A stretch of 64,000 bases of DNA from Sclerotinia nivalis (Eukaryota > Ascomycota > Leotiomycetes > Helotiales > Sclerotiniaceae): assembly GCA_029531795.1 (NCBI GenBank), contig JAPEIS010000015.1:1302001-1366000 (forward strand), read 5' to 3'. Under the pieces are notes generated by a model. That model was given only the letters and a program-made list of their open reading frames with translations, was not told the DNA's origin and ran no database searches. The position numbers and the translations under genes were made by a program. Of the stretch, positions 11,827 through 24,619 are shown in pieces. The stretch's first letter is position 1; every line of letters starts with the position of its first letter.

Positions 11827-13336
11827 TGGGATATGAGGACGAGGGAGGGCTAGGGGAGGAGTGAAGTTCTTGGTCCTCCAGACATGGACATGCGTTGAGT
11901 TCTAATGTGTGCTGTTAATGTAATAATGACTCCTTTTCCTTCCAATCTTGATTTCCTTTGCGCATATCTATAGATACCAATTGTCATTAGTCATTGTATT
12001 CAATATATTTAATATACCAATTTCTGCGATAATGAATCATGAAGATGACTTCAATCTTTCTCTTAAACTATACTGTGAAGAAAAGCTAGACTAAAATTTC
12101 TGATGCGGACAATAGGTATTGTCGGTGGGAACGTGTATGGGGAAGTGAAGCCTCAATAGTAACTTGTATAGTATTCGTATTGATTTGCCTAAAGAACTAA
12201 AACTATAGAAACACCGAACTATATAAAGTCGGTCCCAGCGTCAATACTAGTGGATCACGTGATTAATATCCCGACAGGTATAGTATGGGGATAGTATAGT
12301 ATAGTATAGGGGTAGGAAGTAGAATAAGAGATCTCGTTGTAGATGTGGTGGATTTGGATATTGGGTATTGGGGATGGAGTGAGTTTGTATAGTGGTGAAG
12401 GAAAATGAAAATGTGATGTTGATGGATGTGATGTGATGTTGATAGTTCCTGATTGCAGCCACGTAAATTAAATCGTTTTGGAGATTTTAAGTAATTGAGG
12501 GAGAGGGAGAGGGAGAGGGAGGGTTATTTGGGGATTTTATAAGGGGAAAGTGGAATGTGTGGGATGTGTCAAAAATAATTTTTTATATAGGTAGGTAGGT
12601 AGGTTTGGGAAGCTGTGGTCATGATTTATAGATACATACGGAGGGAGGTAGGTAGGTAGAGAGGAATCGATATGATTTTTGAATTGTAAAGGTACCAGAT
12701 TAGCAGCAGGTATTTGATTCTTTAATTTATTTTTATTTTTTTTGGATTTTCTAAAAGAGATAGATATCTAAGACAAGAAGAAAGGAAATCAGAGATAATA
12801 AATAATAAATAAACAATTGAATGAAGTTGATTTTTTGTATAATTACATATCATCCCATCGTACCATTCATAGACCACTCCATATCCATCACCAGAAAAAA
12901 TAGTTCTAGATGATCAACATTAGTTCCAGAAAGTTATAGCTAAAAGCTTGGAGATTTGAACCGACCAATTACCATTCGCCTATTTGAGTACAAAATCCAT
13001 CCAACCAATCAATACTCGCGTAATTCTAAGCAATGGTCAGCAATGGTCATCAATTGACGACCTGTGCTGTTGTTAGTATTGATGATCAGTCATTGAATCA
13101 AGTTATGCTAAGTTATTGGTACGGAGGAATAAGTATATATAGTGAGGGTACTTCTTCTCTTGTGATGAGCTTTTTAGTATTCTATTCGTGCTAAGTGAAA
13201 CTTTCCAAAAATAAACAAAACTTCAACAAATCAAATAACTTCAAATTAATTAATATCTTCGGATTTTCAGATAATCTCCAAACCAACGAAACCAACAATC
13301 AACTTCGAAACTTCGAAACTCCAAAGCAAATTAAAA
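11827..13336. other. Gene-free region with simple repeats
   Basis: No coding segment supported. Contains a TAGTATAGTATAG tract near 12290-12310, a GAGGGA array at about 12499-12522 and GTAG runs near 12589-12604 and 12646-12658. The final 200 nt are A/C-rich with runs of ACTTC/AACCAAC-type sequence, as in a leader just upstream of the metallothionein-like gene. Confidence 0.5.
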
Positions 13337-14001
13337 ATGGCTCCATCAACATGCTGCAAGAAGGGAGATAGTGCTGAGAAGGGTTGTGTTTGTGGTATGT
13401 TTTGATTACTTTTTATATCTTCCCCTTCCCCCTCCATTCATCACCTAACTCTTTCATTTTTACGTCCTCACATTATCCTTCCTATGATTATATCCTTAAA
13501 AATGAATGAAATGTATACTGACTTCCTCACAGCAACTCAAGCAAAATGTTCCTGTGGCGAAAAGAAAGCTCTCGAGTGTACTTGTGCCAATGCTGAGAGT
13601 GAAAATAAGATTGAGGGAGCTAGATGTAGTTGTCGTATGTATTCCTTCCCTGCTTTCTTTTCCTTCCACTCACTTATCCCTATACTCTTTTCTTGGGGTT
13701 TTTGAACATCTTGAGTATTCCGCAATGCAACAACTAACATGAAATAGGTGCCCGTGCAGCTGGAGCTTGTACCTGCGAGCGTTCTGCTGAGGAAAATAAA
13801 GTTCCTTCGGGTGAACTTTGTGGTTGTGGTGCTAGACCTGCTGGTATGTCCTTTTTTCTTATTTTTTTTTTCTTGGCTTTCTTCAATCCTTTTATCTGAT
13901 ATCTAGAATGATTCTAACGATGATCAGATGCTTGCACTTGTGAAAAAGCCGCAGATGGTGGATTACTTCCTACTGAGACGGATTTCACTACTAAGGCTTA
14001 G
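13337..14001 (+). CDS. Cysteine-rich metallothionein-like protein
   Basis: Four exons, 13337-13394, 13533-13634, 13748-13843 and 13928-14001, giving 109 residues with 16 cysteines. They occur almost only as C-C and C-X-C pairs: STCC, GCVC, KCSC, ECTC, RCSC, ACTC, LCGC, ACTC. Such pairs bind Cu(I) or Zn(II) thiolates in metallothioneins. From memory, related fungal proteins are sometimes labelled copper-resistance or Crd2-like; that name is not assigned here. The C-terminus ends in the Cys-free tail LLPTETDFTTKA. All three introns are in phase 1 and each exon carries one Cys module. Likely cytosolic: no signal peptide is seen. Metal responsiveness is only inferred. Confidence 0.85.
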
Positions 14002-16858
14002 AGGTTTAATAGTATCCTGTGAATGGGAACTTTGGGCGGCGTTTGTGGTTTGAGTTTGAGCTTGAGGGGCTGGATTGGATTGGCGTTGAGGTTGGGGATA
14101 GGAAGGATGGAGGTTAAGGATGTGCATACGCATTCATGCGTACATAAGCAAAGGAAATTAAAGAAACGTTAATTAAATGTTATGGGAATCAAAATTTTCG
14201 ATGTAAAAGGTGAAGTGATAGTGGATGATGGAGACGAATTTGATGATTTGAGAGACGGGTGGGGAATGTGCCTTGGAGGTAATTTTAATGACGGCTTTTG
14301 GGCGGAGGATAGTAATTGAAGGAATTATGGGGGATGCGAAGAGAGAAGGGAGGAACAGAGCTTGAAATAGGAATAGGAATAGGAATAGGAATAGGAATAG
14401 GAATAGGAATAGGAATAGGAATAGGAATAGGAATAGGAATAGGAATAGGAATAGGAATAGGAATAGGAATAGGAATAGGAATAGGAATAGGAAGAGAAAG
14501 AAGAGGGTAAAGGAAGAGTATAAGGAGAAAGTCAAGCGTGGTCCTGGTGATGTGGTGGGATTTGATATTGGTATGGGTATGGGTTGCAGGTTGTGATGTT
14601 GTGATGTTGTGGGGGTAATGGATGATGGATGATGGAGTTGATGCGATTGAGAGATGGAGGGATGGAGGGATGAAGATTTATAGGGGGGGCTATATGGAAG
14701 ATAGGTATGGAATATAAAGAAAGGAAGAGATGGGGTGAGGGGGATCAAAAGAAATGAAATTGAAAAGTTCATCTCACAATGAGTAATAATCATCACGGCT
14801 TAAATGGCATATCTGTATATCAAGAGATACCTATGAATATATGACTTAGGAGTTAGTATGAAGTATTCGAAATCTTAAGCAATCGAGGGATTTCCAGACG
14901 TCAAGTACTCTAGAGTCCCCGCAATGTTTTGAATGCGGAAGATAGCTGCTGTGGAGGTTTATGGAATGTTGTTAAATGTTGGACTTAATGATTGTAGGGG
15001 GGATGGAGCTGTGATGTCTTTGGGATTATGTGTGAAGTGATGAAGGTGGTGAAGGTGGTGAAGGCTTTTGGGGGGTTTTGAGTGTGGTGGGTGGTTGTTT
15101 GGTGATGGTTTAGTTTACACGGCCTATGGGGATGGGGTTTGGATTCTAAGGTGCTTAATGGTGAGAAATGGTTTATTGGTTGTGAAGTTGATGTTTTGCT
15201 TGTGTCATAATGGAGCGGTGGTTATTCATTTATCAAACTCGAGTATTTCAGTAAGCCGCATGTACTGCAACCTATGAAAGTTCCTTGACTGATGCAACAA
15301 CATTCTATTTTACAGATGAGTTCCTTGGGTTTTTAGAGAACCCTAAGGACAAAGGATCCCTCATAATACTTTTTCCAAACTCCGACAAAATGATATTATT
15401 CACAACCACCACTCCACCCCAACCCTCAACCCAACAGACCAAGGAGAAATAACCCGGCTCTTGCTCAGGATTTAAGGAATCCATCGTTCCAAAGAAAGCA
15501 TTGTATGGTACCTAGGAAGAAGATATGGGGAGTGAGTTATATGAGAACAGATTGATGACTTGAAACCTCACTTCATGCCGATAATGCAATATAGCGACGA
15601 ACCTTGAAAGGTTCCTTGATTTCATACTTCGGAAGTTTATGAGGGGTCATAGTTCTCTACTCCGGAGAAGAAGATCGTGCAAATATGAGGGAGGTCTGCT
15701 TCACTTACTGAGGTTTGAAGTGCCGAGTCCTCTGGACAGTCTTATGGGTGTCTGGTGTTGGATTCTGAGTAAAATCCGGTCATGTTTTTGTGTGGAGAGT
15801 AACCTTACTGCGGAGAAGAGTACCGGTAGTCGTATCTCCGCGTGTAAATATCTATGATGATGGAATTTGTCGGAGTCCGAGTATGAGCAATGTTTGCGAT
15901 CTTTCTTAAGCTTGCTATTGGGCACTTTTGGTTGTGAATGTGAGGCTGGAGTAGCTGGTATACACTTGTAAAATGCTCATTCGAGTTTCCATGCCCCGGT
16001 ATTCGAGTCAGTCGATTGTCTCACTACAGATCTTACCTCCGATGCTGGCAAAAGCCTCGGGAGCTAAGGTAAAGTAAGGAACGAACTCTTTCAAGTTAGA
16101 CCATGTAGGATACCAAATAGTAAATATGACATCTGATTGATCGATACTCAACTTTGAAAAGAAACTCTCTTCTGGTTTCATGCCTATGCATATCATGATC
16201 AGAAGACGGGTTTTATCAAGATGTTAGTCACATACTGAAATGATACCTAGAAACCTTAAATTCATGAATAATCTAGAATTCCAAGGAGTTTGTCAGGGAT
16301 TATGCTGAATAAGCAAGCTTTATATAGGCCAGATCAGAGTTTTCATATATATAGTAATATATATAGTATATACACACATATTGACTACTCTATTATAATA
16401 CCTCAATAATTGACGATAAGGTTCCTCTGACCTTGACAGAATTCATAGATCAATTGATATCGGAATTTCAAATACTCCGATAGGAAATTGAAAAAGCATC
16501 ATTGCCGATTTTTTCTCTTACCAGTGAGGAGGTTATACGGTAATTACTCCCATTAGAATAAGGTTAATCAAATGTTGGTTGGTCCAAGCTCATAACACGC
16601 GTAAAAAGTTGTCCCATCTCTCTACACCGCCAACCAACGTCTGCCGTCTGCCGTCTGCCTGTGTGTTATGCAGTTGCATTTGACTCTAAACTTGCATCGA
16701 AGCGCATCGAACCATTTGATCCCTCTCGTTCCATCATATCCACATTAAACATAACCATTTATATCTCCTCCCGCCTTTTCATCTAACCTACAGTACATAT
16801 CTATCATCCGTATTTGTGTACTCCTTATTACCCCTCTTTCGATATCTATTTATTCATC
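14002..16858. other. 2.9-kb gene-poor region
   Basis: No confident gene. It contains the hexanucleotide array described separately, a GAAGGTGGT tract near 15044-15066, a short palindrome around 15320-15345 (CCTTGGGTTTTT... AACCCTAAGG) and an AT-repeat tract at about 16340-16375. A minus-strand 62-codon segment at 16008-16196 looks somewhat protein-like (YPTWSNLKEFVPYF) but has no supporting neighbours. Confidence 0.4.
14366..14491. repeat. Hexanucleotide microsatellite (GAATAG)n, about 21 copies
   Basis: Near-perfect tandem GAATAG units. The period is a multiple of three, so it creates long artificial open frames (alternating Gly/Ile on +, Phe/Leu on -). It lies about 370 nt downstream of the metallothionein-like gene. 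Confidence 0.95.
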
Positions 16859-17545
16859 ATGCCTTTCATGTCCAAATCCTCTCCTTCGACCTTTGCGTCT
16901 TTCCCAACAATGACCGATGTTCAGTTGCCTATTCGTTTGGCTCAGTGTGTTGGAATCACTGCTTCATCTGCTATCGCTGGAGCTTCTCTCAGCATTTCCT
17001 TCATTGCCGTTCCGAGATTACTCGAATCACCACCACATCTTTTACTTAAGCAATGGAATAACCTTTTTCAACAAGGAAAAGCATTTTTCCCATTCGCTTC
17101 GATGATTCCTGCGGCATCTTTCTTCTTCCTCGCATACAAGCAGACTGACAAACTTAAGTTAAAGATGTTTGCCACGGCTGGCGCGTTGGCCGTAGGGATC
17201 ATGCCTTACACAATTTTGTTCATGATGCATACGAATAAAAAGTTGTTGGGAAAAGTGGATGAGGCACAAGGAGCTTATGCTAATCAAGCTGGTGGAGATT
17301 TCGATGATGTTTCTTCTGGATCTGGTCGTAAACACAAGAAATCTTCCAAGGACCGTGAGAGAAGTGATAGAAGTTACAAGAAGAGTTCCTCGAGCAGGAG
17401 AAAAGAAACCGATGAGGATGAGGATGTTAGAACTGCTCATGAATTGGTTGATCATTGGTCATTGTTGAATTTGGGAAGAAGTGTTATGATGATTGCTAGT
17501 GCTGCAATTGGTACTTGGACCGTGGTTAGATATTCGAAGAACTAG
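16859..17545 (+). CDS. DUF1772 family membrane protein
   Basis: Intronless, 228 residues. Hydrophobic segments are visible at about residues 31-48 (CVGITASSAIAGASLSISF), 77-92 (FASMIPAASFFFLAY), 101-118 (MFATAGALAVGIMPYTIL) and near the C-terminus (MMIASAAIGTWTVV). A charged Ser/Lys/Arg-rich insertion (about 150-195) lies between membrane segments 3 and 4, followed by ELVDHWSLLNLGRS, which resembles the last conserved block of DUF1772. The DUF1772 family includes anthrone oxygenases, but most members, including stand-alone ones like this, have no known substrate. The start could also be Met4 or Met18; 16859 is the first ATG. Confidence 0.8.
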   Translation: MPFMSKSSPSTFASFPTMTDVQLPIRLAQCVGITASSAIAGASLSISFIAVPRLLESPPHLLLKQWNNLFQQGKAFFPFASMIPAASFFFLAYKQTDKLKLKMFATAGALAVGIMPYTILFMMHTNKKLLGKVDEAQGAYANQAGGDFDDVSSGSGRKHKKSSKDRERSDRSYKKSSSSRRKETDEDEDVRTAHELVDHWSLLNLGRSVMMIASAAIGTWTVVRYSKN

Positions 17546-18586
17546 ATGGGCTTACGGTTTTCTACGATTCAATACCTACCATAGACGACTTCACGGATGG
17601 GAGATATGAGTATGAATACGGATCGGAGATGAGGATGATGGTTTTGGGTTCTACGACTTTACATGATACGATGGGATGATATGAAATATGATATGATATG
17701 AATTCAATGATGGAATTGGTCTACGGATTGGGAGGAAATGACGGGTAGTATATACCGCAATGGGAAGGATATGTTCGACCATGGGTTTTATATGGGAGTT
17801 CAAAATCGCGATTATTAGAAACGCAACTCAACCTTTGTTATAGACCATTGGTACAGATGAAATAGCCCAAAAAAAGCATTTTGTTCAGCCTTGGCTTTGA
17901 TGTTTGGCAAATTTTCAAATTAAGTTACACATGAGATGCAGTAAGACAGCTTCTTTTCCTTATCCATGAATGTGAAGAGGGCTCAATCATCCCATTGGTA
18001 AAATTGATGGCAACAGCAATGGTGGTATCAACAATAATCAACTTATTTCCCCTTGCATTGTTGAGTCATTCATATTTATATGGAGCTTTTGCATAATTAC
18101 CACTATGCTTTTTTTCGGAGGTTCTAGGCCGAATACATATTTCTCTTTGTCATAAAGTTCAAAACACCAATTTGTACCTTGGAACAATCAGCCATCGATC
18201 GCACCGCCACATATGACGCTTAAGCGGGGGATTTTCAGGGTGATCTGGAGCAGTGTCGTCATTTCTTTCATAAAATCAATACAGGCAAAGGATGGGATTT
18301 GCTTTAATGGGCATTCATGGAAGTGTACTTACCAAGGTTATTACTGTCTAATTCAACGTCACTCAGTCGCTCGCAAGCTTTTTTGTTTAAATAAATAAAG
18401 AGTTGAAGTTTGAAAAGTGTTTTCTTCTTCTTCATACAACTTCATACCTTTTTGTAAACTCTAATACTATCAATTGAACTCTACAACTTCATTCATCTCT
18501 TTACACACATACACATACACATACACTCTTCCAATTCATATTCAATTGAGTTACCTAACACAATACCCCAACACAACACATACATA
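17546..18586. other. Intergenic region
   Basis: No gene supported. Contains a GATATGATATG-type tract near 17670-17702. The 100 nt before the next start are CT/CA-rich, including repeated ACACAT units at 18505-18525, which fits a promoter and leader. Confidence 0.4.
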
Positions 18587-19958
18587 ATGCTCGCCTCAAG
18601 AACAGCATCAAGAGCTGCGACTCGCACTCTTCGTGCACCGGTCAGACAACAAGCTAGACAAACTAGATTTGTTTCGACGACACAGGCTGAGGGAGCGAAG
18701 GCTGGTGGTGCTTCGGGCTTTGCGGCGGGTATTGCTGGTGGTGCCGTCGTTTTGGCTGTAAGTTTTATAATCAATTTCCTGCTTCTAGTTTCATGCTTTT
18801 GTACATGGAAGTCTTCACGTTCGTAAAGATTTGAAATCATGAACCCTGATACGACGAAGTTCCACGCTGTTTATAACAATCATATACTAACTCATTTCCC
18901 AGGGATGTTACACCTACTACCAATTCTCTGGCGCCAAAACTATGGTCAACGCCTACAGCTCCACGAAATCTCAATTCCAAAAAGCAACCTCGGCAATATC
19001 TGAAAAGGCTCCAGAACCAAATCAAGCCATCAAATGGCTCCGCAATGCCACTTCTTCCTATGCTGCTTTTATCCCTGGTGCACAATCATTCCTCGATAGT
19101 GCATTTGATGATATCGAGAAAGTGCAAGCGAAACATGGCAAGGAAGTCGATGAGATTGTTAATAAAACATATACGGAACTGAAGGGTATTAGTAAGAAGG
19201 GTGGATTTGATATGCAAACTGCTGTGCAGGGTTATAATGTATTGACCAAAGCATTGAGCGAAATTGCCGAGTTGGGAAAAGATAGTTTGGGGGAAGTGTT
19301 GGATAATCATCCTCAAATCAAGGAGAAGGTCGGGGGAAATCTGGATCATTTAAAGAGTATGGCTGAGAACTATGGTCCGGATGCAAAGAAAGAGTTGGAT
19401 GATACGTATAAGAAGGTTTCGGAAATCCTTGCAGGTGGATTGGGCGTTGGCTCGATTGACAAAGTTCGCAAGTTAATTCAGGAGAAGAGTGAAAAGGTTC
19501 AGAAGTTGGGAGAACAAGCATGGAATAAGGGCATGGAGGAGTGGAAACCTTATTTGGAGAAGAATCCGAAGGTTAAGGAGATTGTGGAGAAGAATGCTGA
19601 TGCTCTTAAGTCTGGGAATGTTAAGGAGATCTTCGATCAGGTTAAAAAGGCTATTGAGTCAGGAAACACAGATGATCTCCAGAAATATGTAAAGGATGCT
19701 GGGGAGAAGGCGAAGAATAGTGGGTTCGGACAAAATGTTCAACAATATGCTCAGCAAGCTGCGGAGATGGCTGGTATCCCTGGATCAGAGAAGATGTGGG
19801 AGAGATTGCAACATTTGCAGGAGGTAGCAAAGGATCATGGGGATGAGTTGGAGGGTTTGGTTAAGAGTGCTTATGAAGATATAAGCAAGGTTGTGGAGAA
19901 GAAGGTTGCGGAGGCCGAAAAATTGAGGGGAAAGGTTGAGAAAGATATTAAGAAATAA
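18587..19958 (+). CDS. Mitochondrial membrane-anchored helical protein of unknown function
   Basis: Two exons, 18587-18757 and 18903-19958, giving 408 residues. The N-terminus is a strong mitochondrial targeting peptide rich in Arg/Ala/Thr with no acidic residue in the first 34 (ending RFVSTTQAEG). A single membrane segment follows (FAAGIAGGAVVLAGCYTYYQF, about 45-65). The remaining 340 residues are almost entirely predicted amphipathic helix with recurring Lys/Glu patterns, resembling apolipoprotein or LEA-like helical bundles. By analogy it would sit in the inner membrane with the helical part exposed to one side. I recognise no characterised family, and no function is assigned. Confidence 0.85.
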
Positions 19959-20508
19959 ATGGAATGATGAATGAGAAATATGGATTATTCATGATTAATG
20001 AAGGGATCATGGGGGTTGTATTATAGTACGGACGGGCTGGTTTAGTATGGGATAGTGGGATTTCGCAGGTATAGCATGGAGAACAGATGAAAAATAAATA
20101 GAAGTTAATTAATCAATATCATATCATACATATTACGAGTACATTGATCATTTTATTCAGATCATCGTTTCGATCTTCAGAATGTAATACTCTTCAATGT
20201 CCCAATTCAAATTTGACAACTACATATATATATATGTTTTTGTACTTTTGACATTGTCTGTTTTATTATTTAGGTAGTAAAACAAAAGGATCGAGGAAGC
20301 TGCCCCTCATCATCATAGCCTTGCAGCATTTTAGCCTGATGGTCTGTGCTCAAGCTTTTTTCCCACGCATCAATTAATTACAGAATCCAATTCTCATTCA
20401 CATCACATCAACATTACCATGATTTTTCTAGTAATCACCAAATATTTAATTTTATAAATGTCAGTATCGTTACATATCAAAAAAACTCAATGATATCACT
20501 AGAACAAG
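19959..20508. other. Intergenic region
   Basis: 3' flank of the mitochondrial protein gene and promoter of the CRT10-like gene. A short TA-repeat (ATATATATATATG) lies near 20224-20236. Nothing else recognised. Confidence 0.4.
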
Positions 20509-23132
20509 ATGGTGGAACATGAAGGAATACTTCCTTTCATGGATATCAAGAATTATGATGTCCAAACCCCAGAAGAAAGAGTAGGTGATTGACTAACCAC
20601 TCCTCTCTTATTTTAATGAAAGGGTTATTGCAACCGTACGGACGTTGCATTGCATACATGTCCATTATTTTTACGGAATGCTAGGCTCCAGTTGAGTTGT
20701 GTGATGACTTGAGCAGTGAAGTTGGTTAAATGCTAAACTTACATGCCGATGAGAGAATCAACTTGTCATGTCTTTCTGGGCCGTTCCAATGTTTATTTTG
20801 ATGGCATACTTACTTGTTATAGTTCTCTGCAAGTGGTCTTTTAGCAGCAGTCAGCGACAATCAGCGATCAATCCATGAACTCCCAAGCAATGCTAAGTCG
20901 ACTTCCTTATATGGCGCCCCTCGACCAGCATTTTGGAGAATGAACCTGGCAGCGTTATCGCAGAGGTATAACGTGCGTTTATTTAGTACACTTCTTGGAT
21001 TCACGGTACTCATGTGATTGCAGATGTACTTCGTGGCATATATGGATACGATACACATTACAAAACCTCGAACACTCAAGCAAATTATACCCGGTGTACC
21101 AGACTTGATTCTTCGGTTACCAGTATCGAAGCATGCAGGTCGTGGATATCTCGATGAGGCTCGCCCGCACTCTGTTAACAATATGATAATTGGCAATCTG
21201 GGTAATAAAGAAATATTACTCTTCTGCAGCGATGATGGAGATGTGACGGCATACTACACGGACCTCCTAGCAGAAGAACTCCAACAGGCGGAGGAAAGTA
21301 CAGCATCATCAATTCCTGTCGGTAATACACGACCGTGAGTAACTAACTTTCCCTACGTGATTTGGTTCTGATTCGTCTCAGGTTTTTTCAAGAGAACGTC
21401 GGAGAGAGTGCTTGGGGTCTTGCTATTCATCAAAAATCGCGCCTCATTGCAGTAAGCTCCAACAAACACGAAGTTACTGTCTTTGTCCATGCCACTTATA
21501 GTAGTGAGCCTTGCAATTGCGCTGTGATGGGTACTGTTTTTGATCCTACCTATGATGAATTTGTTCAGCACGATAAGGCCCAGAAAGCCTTTCCCGTTAC
21601 GGAATGTTATTCAAAAGGGTTTGTCTTCTCGGATAAAGGGCTTTTCTCAGACAGTTTATTTCCTTTGCGGCGTCTTATAAGGACTCGTAGACCTGATCGC
21701 CCGGTAACTGAAGGCCTTCATCTACCAGAAACACCATGTTCCCGTAACTTTAGATTAATTCTTGGGCTTGCCAATTCTCGTCACAATATTCCTGCAATTA
21801 CTTTCGCAGATGATAAAAATGGCTTAGCTGAATCCATCCTAGCTACCGATATTGCGGGCAGTTTGTGGTCGTTTGGAATATGGCGAAGAACCGCAAAATT
21901 GTTTGGGTCACCCCTTAGAGAGGAATTATTTCAAATGTAAGTATTCCCCCCCCCCGGTAGTCCGGAGTGCATTCAGACAATGAGGGTCTTTTAATTCCTG
22001 GATTCAGTTGGAATATTGAAACCATTTGAAATACTCAAGTCGTCTTGAATATTGAATTGTTTTCAAACATTGAAAGCTCACATTTAGTCTGCTAGTCCAG
22101 ACTATTGGTCACGCTACTCGCTCCAATGATCGAACTATGATTTCTAACCAACTTAGGGGCTGGGGGGTCATGACTATACCACTGCGATATTTTAGACACT
22201 CCCAAAATTTTCAAGATGCTTTAGGTATGGAGGATCTAAATTATGCTTGGTATAAATCCATACACAATAGACCTGGGACTAAGTATTGTATGAACGTTTC
22301 TTCATGCTTGAAGCGCCGCGAGCTTGAAGATGAAGGAAGTGGCGGTGGGACGGATACTCTCTCAACGAACACCGGTAGCGAGCTCGCGCGTCATACAAAT
22401 GGCACTCAAATTATCAACTCTGGAGACAACTCAGACAATGAACAGGAACAAGATGGGGAAATCGTGCGCAGCAACTCGCCGCCAAATAGGCTAAGGGGAT
22501 TCAGTTGTTTTAGAAAAGATCATTCAAGCCCCAAGAGACGACTCGCTTTACAACCTAGCGACTTCATGAAACAAGTTGACGACATTGCACGTTCTGTCGT
22601 CAATCCTATCCCCAATCTTAGTGATGGAGCTGTCATCCTTCGAACTTGGAAGGACAGCATCGAACTCGTGCCCTCATTTCTACACATACCTCCCACGGTA
22701 TGCTCGAGTAGCCTCCTTAGTCGAGGAATATTGAGAGCCTTTGGCGAAAGTTTTCGTCAAATATCTAGAACCAACATGATGGCACTAATACCAGAACTAT
22801 CACTTGTTGTTGTTGCTTCTCAGAATGGTCGAGCGGCTCTATTGACGCTTTCGGCAGTGGACGTCATTTCTACCACGGCCCCCATTCCTGCTTTTCGCAT
22901 TGAAGCTCTCCTTCCACCTCAAAAATTCTATGACAAATATCTCGACAGTCATGAGGGGCAAAACCCCCCACTTCTTGGAATGGCCGTGTCTCCCATACAG
23001 AACGGGAACGGGATCAAATTGGAGGCTGGAGCATATCCGAGGAGGTGGAGGCTTATTATGCAAAGTTATGATCATACGATTTGGACGTATGAGTTGAGTA
23101 GGGATGAAGGTAATAATTTGCGTGTTTTTTGA
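20509..23132 (+). CDS. crt10: CRT10-like regulator (WD-like)
   Basis: Proposed exons are 20509-20584, 20845-20972, 21024-21334, 21382-21936 and 22157-23132, which join in frame to 681 residues. Diagnostic blocks are FWRMNLAALSQRYN/MYFVAYMDTIHI early and ESAWGLAIHQKSRLIAVSSN followed by HEVTVFV in exon 4. The C-terminal part in exon 5 includes ALIPELSLVVVASQNGRAALLTL. These match the fungal CRT10 family. In yeast, Crt10 affects ribonucleotide reductase gene transcription and works with the Rtt101-Mms1 ubiquitin ligase. Exon 1 and its 260-nt intron are the weakest part: a donor at 20581 would change phase, and three adjacent acceptors are possible. A low-complexity acidic/Ser linker lies in exon 5. 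Confidence 0.8.
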
Positions 23133-24610
23133 GCTTTAGCGAAATGGGTGTATAGGCGACCTTTTGAGTAGGTGTTCTTTTCCCCGCGGATGGTGTAAAA
23201 GGGTTTGCATAAGATACCAAATTTCGATCAGGAGGCATTCGTTACAGTGTTTGGGGATAAGCAATCTGGGTTATGAAAGCACCACGACTTGACTCGTGGA
23301 ATTCGGAGTTGTCGCTGTTAAAGCGACCAAAATCATGGTTAATCCATAGTGTTAATGGATTAGTCCCTAGCGTATAGAAGTATAGAAAAAATTTCATATT
23401 ATACGTGGGTGCAATAGCACATTGTTGCTTTTCTGTTGTCTAATGATGTTCCCTGGCCATAAGATGAGCATATGAAGTGAAGTAAGGATGATATGTAAAA
23501 GTAGCGATGGATCAATGGGTTACTCAATTTGACCGTCTTTCGGTCTATGTGGTTGTAATGGCGAGGAAGTTGTCGGTTCATCACTTACCCCCTTTTTTGC
23601 TCATACTGCGTTTTAGAGAGGGTGGACCATGGATCTGAGTCACTTCCTCATCGGGGGCTTGCAGAGTGCGAGTCTCGGGATAAAGATTACCCGTCCTCTC
23701 TTCTTTAATTGTCAATAGACAAGGTTGGCCATATGCAATCTTCCAAGCTTACAACTCAGGCTTCAATACCGGGTTTGGAAGGTCACCGCCATCGGAAATT
23801 GGGGTGAGTAAAAGGGAATTATATCGGTTTGTTTGGCCCAAAACGCTGCTCAACTTGTCACTATCATAAATCTATCACTCCCCGCTGAGCTAAGCGTAAA
23901 ACTGGACTTGAGATTTGTGAGAGGAATAAATGGCACATCGCCCTCATACTCACAAACCCGGGGGCGAAATTTTTCATCTGGAACAGGTCGGACGAATCAC
24001 ATTATCACGAATAAATTCTGGGTGGATATATTAGGAGAGTATTCATATTTTCATAGCTCTGAGAACGAAGCCATCTGGAAGGTTTTAATTACATTGTACT
24101 ACGTATACCATCACCACATACCAGACCAGCACCACCATTGTCATGAGCTAAAAGAATAAAGACTTCCACCACCGGCAGGACCAAAGTTCTCTCTCCTCAA
24201 ATCATCCCCCATTCTATGTTGCTTGCAAAAGCTACGCTTCCCTATCCATACACCGCTATCAGCCCGCCCATGATCTCTCCAATACCCCGGAAGATGCAAA
24301 GACCGAGTTCATTATACACTTCACCATAGCCACCCTTTCCTAACATCGAGGCTTGCGAACCTCAATTTCCAGAGATGATATCTTGACACTTCATGTATCT
24401 TCCGGTAAACAGCGAAGATTTTTCTCAGACACCGGCCCTATGAAGACATGCTACTATAACGCATAATATACCCCAAGAACAAAAAAGAGCAAGAACACAA
24501 ACCCGCTGCATTTTCCGATTATCTTCACAGCATCACAGATCAAACGAGCCATGCATTGTAGCTTGCTAAACATAAACTTCATTGCCATTGACATTTCAAC
24601 CCTTAAGCTT
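23133..24610. other. Gene-free flank of the accessory block
   Basis: About 1.5 kb without a supportable gene. Open frames are short and have no family-like motifs. It marks the change from ordinary gene-bearing DNA to the fold-back-rich block. Confidence 0.4.
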
Positions 24611-24619
24611 AGTTAGGTA

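Noticed and set aside
14173..14796. 207-codon minus-strand open frame with Phe/Leu repeats
   Set aside because: It is produced by the GAATAG microsatellite, whose period is divisible by three; the flanks show no protein-like sequence.
16008..16196. Minus-strand segment with YPTWSNLKEFVPYF
   Set aside because: Looks protein-like but is isolated, with no start context, splice partners or family match; at best a small relic.
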